A stretch of DNA of 32,319 bases, from contig JANQQK010000058.1 in the NCBI GenBank assembly GCA_028289375.1, positions 1 through 32,319 of the forward strand, written 5' to 3'. Source of the stretch: Phycisphaerae bacterium. Its GTDB lineage: Bacteria > Planctomycetota > Phycisphaerae > UBA1845. The translations under genes and the position numbers were made by a program. This document shows positions 1-7,859 of this stretch, piece by piece. The notes beneath the pieces are model-generated. The model did no database searches, was not told the DNA's origin, and saw only the letters and a list, made by a program, of their open reading frames with translations. Position 1 is the stretch's first letter. Every line of letters starts with the position of its first letter.

Positions 1-672
1 GTTCGTGTAGCCCACGAGCGATACGGTGAACCAGTCGGACCGCGCCTTGACTGTCCGCACCTTGCGTTCGTCGATCTTCTCCAACTCGCGTCGCAGGGCG
101 GACACACGGTCACGCACGATACGCCGGTCGATTTCAATCTGCCTCTCACCCGGACCGCGCGTACCGATCGCCCCAACGGAACCAGCCCCGGTTCCGCCAC
201 CGGCGCCGGCGATGCGCTCGAGGTGCTTCCACATACCGCGAAGTCGCGGAGCCGTGTACTCAAGCTGTGCCAATTCCACCTGCAACCGAGCTTCGTGCGT
301 GCGGGCGCGCGAGGCGAAGATATCGAGGATGAGTTCGCTGCGATCGAGGATGCGGCGCTTCACGTGCTTTTCAAGTTCGCGAATCTGGGCAGGCGTCAGG
401 TCGTTGTCGAAGATGACCAGATCGGCTTCGTAAGCGTCGACAAGTTCCGATAACTCCTGGACCTTGCCGCTCCCGATGCATGTGCTGGGGGCGATCTTGC
501 GCGTCTTCTGCGTCATCGTTCCCACGACGATCGCACCGGCAGCCTTGGCGAGCGATGCCAATTCCGCCAGCGGATCCTCCTCGCCATAGTGCAAGGGCTG
601 GGTGATCACCTTCACGAGGAAGGCGCGTTCGGCCTGTACGGCGAGATCGGTTCTTTCAAAATCAATGGGCAC
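1..672 (-). CDS. hflX: GTPase HflX, N-terminal part (cut by window edge)
   Basis: This is a ribosome-associated GTPase that binds the 50S subunit and splits stalled ribosomes under stress. The visible 224 codons cover the N-terminal HflX domain: a KTRKIAPSTCIGSGKVQEL segment, the DLTPAQIRELE stretch, a coiled-coil region (about residues 120-150), the glycine-rich linker GAGGGTGAGSVG and the family signature GPGERQIEIDRR. The G domain starts with VGYTN at the window edge, so the Walker A loop and the rest lie outside. The usual signature is GPGETQLExDRR; here the T is an R. The gene starts at GTG 672, with an AGGA ribosome binding site 8-9 bases upstream; this start gives the expected N-terminus (PIDFERTDLAVQAERAFLV). 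It is transcribed away from the neighbouring calcium-repeat lipoprotein. Confidence 0.93.
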   Translation of the reverse strand, partial: MPIDFERTDLAVQAERAFLVKVITQPLHYGEEDPLAELASLAKAAGAIVVGTMTQKTRKIAPSTCIGSGKVQELSELVDAYEADLVIFDNDLTPAQIRELEKHVKRRILDRSELILDIFASRARTHEARLQVELAQLEYTAPRLRGMWKHLERIAGAGGGTGAGSVGAIGTRGPGERQIEIDRRIVRDRVSALRRELEKIDERKVRTVKARSDWFTVSLVGYTN

Positions 673-733
673 GCCGACTTGTCCTGCTTTCCGTCATCAA
701 TGCTCCAACGTGGCTGATTGCTGCCCGACAGCG

Positions 734-763
734 ATTCTATCGGTCGTTGATCGTGGGGGTCAA
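734..763 (-). promoter_or_regulatory. Predicted sigma70 promoter of hflX
   Basis: On the minus strand a TTGACC box (763-758) and a TAGAAT box (739-734) are separated by 18 bp. Each matches the consensus at five of six positions. The predicted start of transcription is near 727, about 55 bases before the GTG start of hflX. Confidence 0.6.
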
Positions 764-869
764 TGAATGGGTCACCAAGCCGGGAATCCGCCAAACCCGC
801 CGCCGTTATCGGTCGATCTACCGGCACGGACCGTTTCGACAGCCGAGTCTGATCATCGAGGCCATTACA

Positions 870-2372
870 TTGCCGGCGCTGTTGCCCAATCGTCTTCTCG
901 CTTTTTGCATTTCGATGTCGTTCTGCGCGGTGACGGGTTGCGGGCAGGGCGGACTGATCGGAGGTGGGGCGGTGACGCGGTCGGCGGTGATCGACACGGA
1001 CGGCGATCGCGTGCCGGACGATGTCGAAATCGGCATGGGGACCGACCCGATGCTGGCTGACACCGACGGCGACGGTCTTTCCGACGGCGACGAGTTCGAC
1101 CAGATGTACAACGCGCTGTCGCGCGATTCCGACCGCGACGGCATCGACGATGGGGCCGAGCTGACCAATGGATCGAACCCGGCCAAGCTCGATTCCGACG
1201 GCGACCGACTAAACGACTCGGAGGAGATCGCCCTCGGGACCGACCCCAGCCGCGCGGATACCGACGGTGACGGATTGAACGACGCCGACGAACTGGACAT
1301 CGGAACCGATCCGATCGAAGCCGACACCGACGCGGACGGACTGGATGACGGCAGCGAGTCCGCGGCCGGGACCGATCCGCTTCTGCCCGACACCGACGGC
1401 GATGGTCTGTCGGACGCGGACGAGGTGGCGATGGGGACCGATCCGATGCTCACCGACACGGACGGCGACGGATTGGACGACTTCGCCGCCGCCAATCCGG
1501 AAAACGACACCGACGGCGACACGCTGACCGATGCCGACGAAGTGCTCATCCACGGGACTGACCCGACGAAGATCGACACGGACGACGATGGCCTCCTCGA
1601 TCAGATCGAAATCGAGGGCGGCACCGATCCGAACGACAAGGACACCGACGACGACTTTCTCACCGATTTTCAGGAGGTCAGCATAGGCACCGATCCGCTC
1701 GTGGCCGACACCGATCAGGATGGTCTGACCGACTTTCAGGAGCGTGAGAATCGCGGCACCGATCCGCTGCTGGCCGACACGGACAACGACGGGTTGTCGG
1801 ACGGTGACGAGGTGGCCGCGGGGGCGGATCCGCTGATGGCCGATTCCGATGGGGACGCGCTTCTGGACGGTGAAGAAATGATGGCTGGGTCTGATCCGCT
1901 TGATCCCGATTCGGATGATGACGGTGTGCTCGATTCGACGGAGGTGCTGCTGGGCACCAATCCGGTCGCGGCGGACTCCGATGGCGATGGCCTGTCAGAC
2001 GGCGTGGAGGTTGGAATCGGCAGTGACCCGACGATGCCGGACAGCGACGGCGACGGCATCGACGATGGCGCGGAGGTGACGGCCGGCACCGATCCGACGT
2101 TGGCCGACACCGACGGCGACGGGCTCAGCGACAACGACGAAGCCTCGGTCGGTACCGATCCGCTCGATCCGGACAACGACAACGATGGGTTGGCCGACGG
2201 ACTTGAAGTCGAGCTTGGCACGAATCCATCGGTGCGCGACAGTGATCTCGATGGCCTGATCGACGGCGACGAGCAAGAGCTCGGCACCGACCCGCTCAAC
2301 CCCGACACCGACGGCGACGGCGTCACCGACGGCGTGGAAGTCACCAACGGCACCGATCCGCTGGCGGCCTAA
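870..2372 (+). CDS. Lipoprotein of 21 calcium-binding TSP3-like repeats
   Basis: This is a predicted secreted, lipid-anchored acidic protein. A hydrophobic N-terminus ends in the lipobox VTGC, followed by a Gly-rich linker. Almost all the rest is 21 tandem units of about 22 residues of the form D-T-D-G-D-G-L-S-D-G-D-E-V-x-x-G-T-D-P-L-x-A. The Asp/Asn spacing is that of thrombospondin type 3 / EF-loop repeats that bind calcium, so the chain is probably a stiff Ca-dependent rod. Unit 2 carries an irregular tail (FDQMYNALSR) and unit 8 is short (FAAANPEN). No catalytic or C-terminal anchoring domain is present. The start is uncertain: TTG 870 has GAGG at 858-861 and gives a proper signal peptide; TTG 882 is possible, while TTG 747 would put about 60 residues before the lipobox. 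The role is unknown; adhesion, matrix or spacer functions are guesses. Confidence 0.85.
   Translation: MPALLPNRLLAFCISMSFCAVTGCGQGGLIGGGAVTRSAVIDTDGDRVPDDVEIGMGTDPMLADTDGDGLSDGDEFDQMYNALSRDSDRDGIDDGAELTNGSNPAKLDSDGDRLNDSEEIALGTDPSRADTDGDGLNDADELDIGTDPIEADTDADGLDDGSESAAGTDPLLPDTDGDGLSDADEVAMGTDPMLTDTDGDGLDDFAAANPENDTDGDTLTDADEVLIHGTDPTKIDTDDDGLLDQIEIEGGTDPNDKDTDDDFLTDFQEVSIGTDPLVADTDQDGLTDFQERENRGTDPLLADTDNDGLSDGDEVAAGADPLMADSDGDALLDGEEMMAGSDPLDPDSDDDGVLDSTEVLLGTNPVAADSDGDGLSDGVEVGIGSDPTMPDSDGDGIDDGAEVTAGTDPTLADTDGDGLSDNDEASVGTDPLDPDNDNDGLADGLEVELGTNPSVRDSDLDGLIDGDEQELGTDPLNPDTDGDGVTDGVEVTNGTDPLAA
993..2369 (+). repeat. Tandem coding repeat, 21 units of about 66 bp
   Basis: The array encodes the calcium-binding units of the lipoprotein. 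The period is about 66 bp (22 codons), with a recurring GACACCGACGGCGACGG core. Codons for the same residue vary between units, so the units have diverged at DNA level while the protein pattern is held. This suggests selection on the protein rather than a fresh expansion. Confidence 0.85.
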
Positions 2373-2403
2373 CGGTCGTTACACACCGGACACGCGGTTT
2401 TCG

Positions 2404-2431
2404 TTGTATTCACATCTGCAATTCTTAAATT
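2404..2431 (+). promoter_or_regulatory. Possible weak promoter for the WD40 gene
   Basis: TTGTAT (2404-2409) and TAAATT (2426-2431) are spaced 16 bp apart, in an AT-richer gap between the repeat lipoprotein and the WD40 gene. The match is only moderate. There is no clear terminator after the upstream gene, so read-through is equally possible. Confidence 0.3.
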
Positions 2432-2513
2432 GGCGCAAGACGCAACATGAAATCGTTCGTCATTGTAAATAGATGGCGATTCGACCGTTGGTTTGCGTTC
2501 GGAGATTTGCATT

Positions 2514-4355
2514 GTGAATGCAAGACGAATTCGCTGGCCGATGTTAACGATCCTCGCGCTCGCGACTTTGGCGGCCACATCCTACGGCGAGGAACCGCTG
2601 CCGGAGTTTGGCTTGGTGCGGATGGGGAACACGCATCCTTGGCAGGGTCGTATCGAATCGGTCATGTTCTCACCCGACGGCACGATGTTCGCGTCGGCTG
2701 GGGAAGAGATGATCTTGTGGGACACCGAAACCGGTGACTTCAGACTCACACTCCGCGGACATGGATCTACCAGGGCGACGTGGGCGTGGTCACCGGACGG
2801 TACGTGGCTTGTTTCAGGCAGTGCAGACAAAACCGTTCGCATCTGGGACCTGCCATCAGGCGAAGATCGCGTCATCGCACAACTCGACGCGTACATTCGC
2901 AGCGTCGCGATTTCACCGGATGGCCGACTGATCGCGGCTGGGACGGATTCGATATATCTGATGGATCGCGCGGGGACCGTTCGGATTCTTGACCGACATG
3001 CCGAAAAAAAGCATCCGCATTCGCCGCCAGTGAGCGATCGCGTAAACAGTGTCCAGTTCTCGCCGGACGGGCAGCGCCTCGCGGCAGGAACGAATCGAGG
3101 CGATCTGCTCATCTTCGACACCAGTTCCGGGGAACTGACAGCAGCGATCGAGGGGAAGATGTGGGGCGTCAGTTCGATTGCCTTTTCACCTGACAGCATG
3201 ACGATCGCGACGACGAGCTTCGATAACAGGATGCGCACATGGTGCGTTGAGACTGGTGAACAGCGACTGTCGTTTTCTGCCGAAAATCGCGGCCTCGACG
3301 ACGTTGCGTACTCTCCCGACGGCAAGTTGCTGGCAACAGCGGGAGTGGATGGGATGGTACGCCTTTGGGACGCCAACTCCGGCGAGCAACTGAGCGTCAT
3401 TGATCTTCACATTTATACGGCTTACTCGGTCGCCTTCTCTCCTGATGGCCGGACACTCGCCATCGGTAGTAAATTCGTCAGACTATGGGATCTCGTCACA
3501 CAACAACCGATCCAGTATCCGCGAAGGCGACACTACGCGGTTCAGTCGATCACGTTTTCCGACGATGGCGAGATACTCAAGTCCCTCAACTCCGATGACG
3601 TTCAGCGCACATGGGACGTGTCGACAGGCCAACTGTTGTCACAGAAACCAATACCCTGGAAGCGCGGCGGGTTCATCGCCAAATCCAGTGATCACAAAGT
3701 CGTGGCGGAGCGGCGCGACAATGACGAGGTGATCATCCGTGCTGTGGACTCCCCGAAACCAATTGCGACGCTCGGGACTTACGCTTCATTGAAGGAATCG
3801 CTCTACGGCATAAGAGGAGTGGGAATTTCACCAGACGGAAAGACCATCGCCGTCGGGGGCACATCATCCCGAACCGTCTGGCTGTGGGATGTCGACGCTG
3901 CCAAGCACGTCTCGACGCTCGATATACATCCGTGGCCCAAGGGGCGCGTCCGATGCGGAAGCTGCAATCCGGGTGTTCATACTGTTGTGTTCTCTGCTGA
4001 CGGAAAGCTGCTCGCTTCATCCTGCAACGATACCGTCGTAACAGATCTGACGACAGGTCGCGAAATCGCTCGCGTCTCAAAGTCAGGTCGGAACACCGCG
4101 ATCAGTCCGGACTCTCGCTACATCGCATTGAGCCATACGTACTCGGAGACTCTCATATTCGACATCGTGTCAGGCAAACAGCTTCTGACGCTCAATGGTC
4201 ATCGAGGAAAAATCTCGTCTATTGCCTTCTCTCGTGATGGAAAACTGCTGGCAACGGGAAGTGCGGATACAACCATTGTCGTCTGGGATTTCGCGGCCGC
4301 AATCGCATCTGTCGAAAACGGCAGAACACCGATTGATGCAAACGAAGAGCCGTAA
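2514..4355 (+). CDS. Exported WD40 beta-propeller protein
   Basis: The protein has 613 residues: a Sec signal peptide (MNARRIRWP, then a hydrophobic LTILALATLAATSYG core) and about a dozen WD40 blades, probably two propellers. Repeated FSPDG turns and blade endings such as ILWDTETG, VRIWDLPSG, VRLWDANSG, VWLWDVDAA and IVVWDFAAA are plain; several blades are degenerate. A Cys pair (RCGSC) sits between two C-terminal blades. There is no kinase or other fused domain, unlike many planctomycete WD40 proteins. It is probably a periplasmic protein-interaction scaffold; the partner is unknown. GTG 2514 was chosen because GGAG lies 9 bases upstream and it gives a compact signal peptide; TTG 2493 would add seven residues. 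It converges on rpiB with only 13 bp between, and no terminator is seen there. Confidence 0.88.
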   Translation: MNARRIRWPMLTILALATLAATSYGEEPLPEFGLVRMGNTHPWQGRIESVMFSPDGTMFASAGEEMILWDTETGDFRLTLRGHGSTRATWAWSPDGTWLVSGSADKTVRIWDLPSGEDRVIAQLDAYIRSVAISPDGRLIAAGTDSIYLMDRAGTVRILDRHAEKKHPHSPPVSDRVNSVQFSPDGQRLAAGTNRGDLLIFDTSSGELTAAIEGKMWGVSSIAFSPDSMTIATTSFDNRMRTWCVETGEQRLSFSAENRGLDDVAYSPDGKLLATAGVDGMVRLWDANSGEQLSVIDLHIYTAYSVAFSPDGRTLAIGSKFVRLWDLVTQQPIQYPRRRHYAVQSITFSDDGEILKSLNSDDVQRTWDVSTGQLLSQKPIPWKRGGFIAKSSDHKVVAERRDNDEVIIRAVDSPKPIATLGTYASLKESLYGIRGVGISPDGKTIAVGGTSSRTVWLWDVDAAKHVSTLDIHPWPKGRVRCGSCNPGVHTVVFSADGKLLASSCNDTVVTDLTTGREIARVSKSGRNTAISPDSRYIALSHTYSETLIFDIVSGKQLLTLNGHRGKISSIAFSRDGKLLATGSADTTIVVWDFAAAIASVENGRTPIDANEEP

Positions 4356-4368
4356 CCCGTCAGCAGAC

Positions 4369-4818
4369 TCAGCAACTATGCTCTTTGTCGTAGGTGTCGA
4401 TGTAGTCGACGCGGCGTTGGTGGCGGCCGGATTCGAAGTTCGTCGTCAACCACGTGTCGACAACGCGTTGCATCAAAGCGTGACCCACGAGGTCGGCGGA
4501 CAGACAGAGCACGTTGGCATCGTTGTGCTTGCGGGCGAGCTCCGCGGTCAGTTCATCATGACACAAGGCCGCACGCACGCCGCAGACCTTGTTGGCAGCG
4601 ATCGACATGCCAATCCCGGTTCCGCAGAACAGCACCGCACGATCCACCTCACCCTTGGCGACCATGATGGAGGCCTTGATGGCGAACTCGGGGTAGTCGC
4701 AACTGCCGTCGCCTTCGCAGCCAACGTCGACGACGTCATGCCCTTCGTTGTTGATGAATTCGCTGATGGTGGACTTGGAAGGGAATCCCCGATGGTCACT
4801 GGCGACGGCGATTTTCAC
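4369..4818 (-). CDS. rpiB: Ribose-5-phosphate isomerase B
   Basis: This enzyme interconverts ribose 5-phosphate and ribulose 5-phosphate in the non-oxidative pentose phosphate pathway (cytoplasmic; RpiB/LacAB family). The 149-residue length is normal. Visible family motifs are SDHRG (residues 7-11, substrate-binding Asp8-His9), CGTGIGMSIAANK with catalytic Cys65, and RKHNDANVL with His98 in the position of the ring-opening His. Its ATG overlaps the stop codon of the upstream fused gene by 4 bases (ATGA), so the two are translationally coupled. In Bacillus subtilis the ywlC (Sua5), ywlE (arginine phosphatase) and rpiB-like ywlF genes also sit close together, so this linkage is an old one. Confidence 0.96.
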   Translation of the reverse strand: MKIAVASDHRGFPSKSTISEFINNEGHDVVDVGCEGDGSCDYPEFAIKASIMVAKGEVDRAVLFCGTGIGMSIAANKVCGVRAALCHDELTAELARKHNDANVLCLSADLVGHALMQRVVDTWLTTNFESGRHQRRVDYIDTYDKEHSC

Positions 4819-5939
4819 AACTCAATCTCCTTGAGGCGGGCTTCGATGGCGGATTCGATCTGTCGGGCACAGGCTTCGTAGTCGTCGCGGCTGCCGCCGA
4901 TCGGGTCGGCGATGTCACCGTCGGCGAGCAAGGTGTGCACGTAGTTCTCGGCGTCGGGCAGAAGGTGGAGCAGAATCTGGCGATGCGATTCGGTCATGGT
5001 GAAGACGTGATCGGCGCGGTGGATCAGCTGGGCGCTGACCATGTCCGCCGTGTGGGCCGTGATGTCAATGTCCCGACCCTTCATCACGTCAACGGCGTGT
5101 TCCGACGGCGGCGCTCCGGGGAATGCGCCCGTTCCGGCTGACAGCACGTCGATCTTGCGATCTGCCAGTTCATCGACGCCGCAACTGAGATGCTCGGCGA
5201 TCATCTTGCGTGCCAACCCCCATGCCATCGGACTGCGACACGTATTGCCCGTGCAGACAAACAGCACACCGACGCGCTCAAACTCGGTCAGCATGCGCTC
5301 ATCGTAGATGCCCTGACGCACAATCTCGAACCGGTTGCCCTCGATCTTCGCGATGGTTGACGGCAAATTGTAGAATGCAGGGCCATCGTCCAGCGCAACG
5401 GCCACCTGCCCATCAAGGTCGACCAATGCGTCTTCGATTGTTCGCGGCGGGTGCTTGCCCGCGAGGTTCGCACTCGCAGCCACCACCGGACCGTCCACCT
5501 GTGACAGCAGGCTGATGGCTGTGAAATTGTCCGGGCAGCGGAGTCCAACGACGCCATCCTTGAAGACGTGCGTCACTCGGTCGCGCCCCATCTTCTCGGC
5601 AACGGGCGTCTCGGTCGGATCATCCACGCTCAACAGCAGTGTCAGCGGACCGGGCCAGGCCTTTTTCATGAGCTGTCGGGCCGTCGAGCCGGGATCGGGG
5701 ACGAAGATGTCGGCATCGTCACGGCGACCGATGTGCACGGTGAAGGGTTGGCCGGCAGGGCGGTTCTTGACGTCGTACAATCGTTGCAATGCGTCGGGGC
5801 GGTCCGCGCGTGCGCCGATGCCATAGACCGTTTCGGTTGGAAAGATCACGAGTCCACCGTCGTTGAGGACGGCGGCGGCATCGCGAATGGCTGCGGACGG
5901 ATCGTCCGCTTGGCGAATGTTGACTGTTTTGGTGGACAC
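4815..5939 (-). CDS. Fused Sua5/YrdC threonylcarbamoyl-AMP synthase and low-MW phosphatase
   Basis: This is one 374-residue chain with two enzymes. Residues 1-210 are a YrdC/Sua5 domain: PTETVYGIG (34-42), KNRP (58-61), SANLAGKHPP, and PSTIAKI (193-199). Such domains make threonylcarbamoyl-AMP from Thr, bicarbonate and ATP for the t6A37 modification of tRNAs that read ANN codons. Residues 224-374 are a low-molecular-weight protein-tyrosine-phosphatase fold: loop CTGNTCRS with nucleophile Cys229 and Arg235, and the general acid loop DPIG (Asp345). Thr233 in the loop matches the Thr that gives phosphoarginine specificity in B. subtilis YwlE, while tyrosine phosphatases usually have Ile there, so a protein-arginine phosphatase activity is inferred. 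The GTG start at 5939 has GGGAG 7 bases upstream. The gene overlaps rpiB by 4 bases. Confidence 0.93.
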   Translation of the reverse strand: MSTKTVNIRQADDPSAAIRDAAAVLNDGGLVIFPTETVYGIGARADRPDALQRLYDVKNRPAGQPFTVHIGRRDDADIFVPDPGSTARQLMKKAWPGPLTLLLSVDDPTETPVAEKMGRDRVTHVFKDGVVGLRCPDNFTAISLLSQVDGPVVAASANLAGKHPPRTIEDALVDLDGQVAVALDDGPAFYNLPSTIAKIEGNRFEIVRQGIYDERMLTEFERVGVLFVCTGNTCRSPMAWGLARKMIAEHLSCGVDELADRKIDVLSAGTGAFPGAPPSEHAVDVMKGRDIDITAHTADMVSAQLIHRADHVFTMTESHRQILLHLLPDAENYVHTLLADGDIADPIGGSRDDYEACARQIESAIEARLKEIEL

Positions 5940-5958
5940 AAAATTCTCCCGCTGCAGG

Positions 5959-5986
5959 ATTGTCGTGCGGTCGGTGGGGGTGTCAA
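5959..5986 (-). promoter_or_regulatory. Possible internal promoter before the Sua5-phosphatase gene
   Basis: In the 79-bp gap after ribD, TTGACA (5986-5981) and GACAAT (5964-5959) are spaced 16 bp apart on the minus strand. It could add transcription of the fused gene and rpiB to read-through from the upstream genes. Confidence 0.45.
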
Positions 5987-6018
5987 GCTGAGTGGTGAAG
6001 TGCAGCCCAAACCGGCTG

Positions 6019-7122
6019 CTACGGCTCGAAACGGAATATGTACAGCATGTCGTCGCCGATGCGATGCGCAGACCTCAGGTCGGGGGCGCACTTCGGGTTC
6101 ATCGTGACCGCCGTTTCGCTTCCACCGATGATGCGCGGCGATTGAAAAACACACATCTCGTCGGCGAGTCCATTCCGCAAGAATGACGCGTGCACACCAG
6201 CACCACCCTCGACGAGCAGATTGGTCATCTGCCGCTTGCCGAGTGTTCGCAGCACGCCTGGCAGGTGCAGTCCTGTCTTGCTCGTGCGACACGCGATGAC
6301 TTCGACGCCCTTACGCGTCAGCGTCTTCGCTTTGCGCGATCCCTGTTTCTCGGCGGTCGTGAAGATCAGTGTCGGCGCTTGGGAAGCGGTGCGAACGAGA
6401 TTGGCGGTGATTGGCGTTCGCAGCGCGCGATCCAGAACGACACGTGTGGCTGTTCGTCGAAGCGGAACGTTCCGTGCGGTCAGAAGCGGATCATCGGCCA
6501 ACACCGTCCCGATCCCGACGAGGACCCCATCGACGCGCGCCCGCAGTCGATGCACCCAGCGGTGCGACTCAGGTCCCGAGATGGCGTTGGGTTGGCCTTT
6601 CGGCGTGCTGATCCTGCCGTCGAGACTCTGTGCCCACTTGAGGATCACGAATGGGCGCTGTTGTTCGTTGAGCGTGACATACGGCCGGATCAGGTCATGA
6701 GCATCGTCAGCGCTGCAACCAACGTCGACCGCAAGACCCGCCTTGCGAAGCTGAGCGAAACCACGACCGGCCACATGCAAGCCTGGGTCGCGAACACCGG
6801 CGACAACGCGCGTGATGCCTGCATCAATCAACGCACGCGTACACGGCGGAGTCTTTCCAAAGTGGCCGCATGGTTCGAGCGTCACATAGGCGGCGGCTCC
6901 GGCGACACGGTTGCCGCGCTTGTCGGCGTCGCGGAGCGCCTGCACTTCGGCGTGCGGGCCACCGAATCTGCGATGATACCCCTCGCCGACGATCGTCGTG
7001 CCACGTGCGAACACGCATCCAACCATTGGATTGGGCTCGACCCGCCCTTCAGCGCGGCGAGCCAGTCGGACCGCGCGACGCATGCATCGTTCGTCAAATT
7101 CACTGAATGGGACGCGGGTCAA
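6019..7122 (-). CDS. ribD: Bifunctional riboflavin biosynthesis deaminase/reductase RibD
   Basis: The protein (367 residues, normal for RibD) catalyses the second and third steps of riboflavin synthesis: deamination of the GTP-derived pyrimidine and NADPH reduction of its ribose side chain. The N-terminal deaminase domain shows HAE (57-59) and PCGHFGKTPPC (84-94), which supply the zinc ligands His57, Cys85 and Cys94 and proton-shuttle Glu59. NPMVGCV (31-37) is also typical. The C-terminal reductase domain (from about 145) has FVILKWAQSLDGRI, the GVLVGIGTVLADDPLLTAR region and LLVEGGAGVHASFL. It starts at TTG 7122, overlapping the lspA stop as TTGA. No other rib gene is in the window. Confidence 0.95.
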   Translation of the reverse strand: MTRVPFSEFDERCMRRAVRLARRAEGRVEPNPMVGCVFARGTTIVGEGYHRRFGGPHAEVQALRDADKRGNRVAGAAAYVTLEPCGHFGKTPPCTRALIDAGITRVVAGVRDPGLHVAGRGFAQLRKAGLAVDVGCSADDAHDLIRPYVTLNEQQRPFVILKWAQSLDGRISTPKGQPNAISGPESHRWVHRLRARVDGVLVGIGTVLADDPLLTARNVPLRRTATRVVLDRALRTPITANLVRTASQAPTLIFTTAEKQGSRKAKTLTRKGVEVIACRTSKTGLHLPGVLRTLGKRQMTNLLVEGGAGVHASFLRNGLADEMCVFQSPRIIGGSETAVTMNPKCAPDLRSAHRIGDDMLYIFRFEP

Positions 7123-7853
7123 GATTCCGGCTCGGCAGGCGGTACGGGATCTGCGTGAAACTCAATGCGTCGTTCCAACCAGAAGTTGATCAAGAGCAGG
7201 ATGACGCCAGCCACGAGCAGCGTATCGGCGATGTTGAAGATCCAAGGCCACACCGGTTTGCCGCCCACCTTCGGCGTGAATCGCAGGAAGTCGCGAACAA
7301 CGGGTACGGGTGTCACTTCGACGCGTTCACGCGGGATGAGACGCGGCAGGGCACCATCGAAGGCGGCACCGACTTTCAAGTACCGATCCGAGCTTTCCTC
7401 CTCGATCACGATGCCGATGAACGACTCGTTCTTCTCCACGTCTGTGATCTGGTCTGCGAGCACAAACGAGCGGTCGTAGAGATTGCCAAGCGAGCCAGCC
7501 AGGATCATGCCCAACGCGATGTGCAGCGATCTTCGTTGCTTCGTGCTTGAAATGAAGAGAAACAAGACAAAGCCCAGCGCGAAGAACGACGCGCCGATGA
7601 AAATCGGCGCCATCCCCTTGCCCATACCGAACAATGCGCCGGGGTTGAGCGATCGTTGAAATACCATCAGGTTGGGGATGAAGTCGCGGGCTTCGTCAGC
7701 TTCGATGTTACTGAAGGCCCATGCCTTGGTCCAGAGATCGAAGGCAAGTCCGATGGCGGCGATCAGCCACAGTCGCAGATGGGATCCGACATCGCGGATG
7801 GCCGATGGTGGCGCGTGGTGCGTCTCGCTGATTGCGTTGGCGGACTGCGTCAT
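7119..7853 (-). CDS. lspA: Lipoprotein signal peptidase LspA with a large extra loop
   Basis: This inner-membrane aspartyl protease removes signal peptides from prolipoproteins, of which this window encodes several. Family motifs are present: D39 in FDLWTK, NPGALFG (70-76), GSLGNLYDR (120-128) with catalytic Asp127, and FNIAD (206-210) with catalytic Asp210. Four hydrophobic segments fit the usual topology. At 244 residues it is much longer than the common 160-180. The excess is an insertion of about 55 residues (129-184) between the two catalytic motifs, on the periplasmic side, plus a longer N-terminus. The ATG at 7853 lies 6 bp after the upstream DksA-like gene, and the stop overlaps ribD. 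Confidence 0.94.
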   Translation of the reverse strand: MTQSANAISETHHAPPSAIRDVGSHLRLWLIAAIGLAFDLWTKAWAFSNIEADEARDFIPNLMVFQRSLNPGALFGMGKGMAPIFIGASFFALGFVLFLFISSTKQRRSLHIALGMILAGSLGNLYDRSFVLADQITDVEKNESFIGIVIEEESSDRYLKVGAAFDGALPRLIPRERVEVTPVPVVRDFLRFTPKVGGKPVWPWIFNIADTLLVAGVILLLINFWLERRIEFHADPVPPAEPES

Positions 7854-7859
7854 TGGATG

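Noticed and set aside
818..1579. Long open frame opposite the calcium-repeat gene, rich in Ser, Pro and Val
   Set aside because: It is the mirror of the periodic GAC/GGC repeat; its composition simply follows the antisense of D-T-D-G-D-G units and it has no ribosome binding site.
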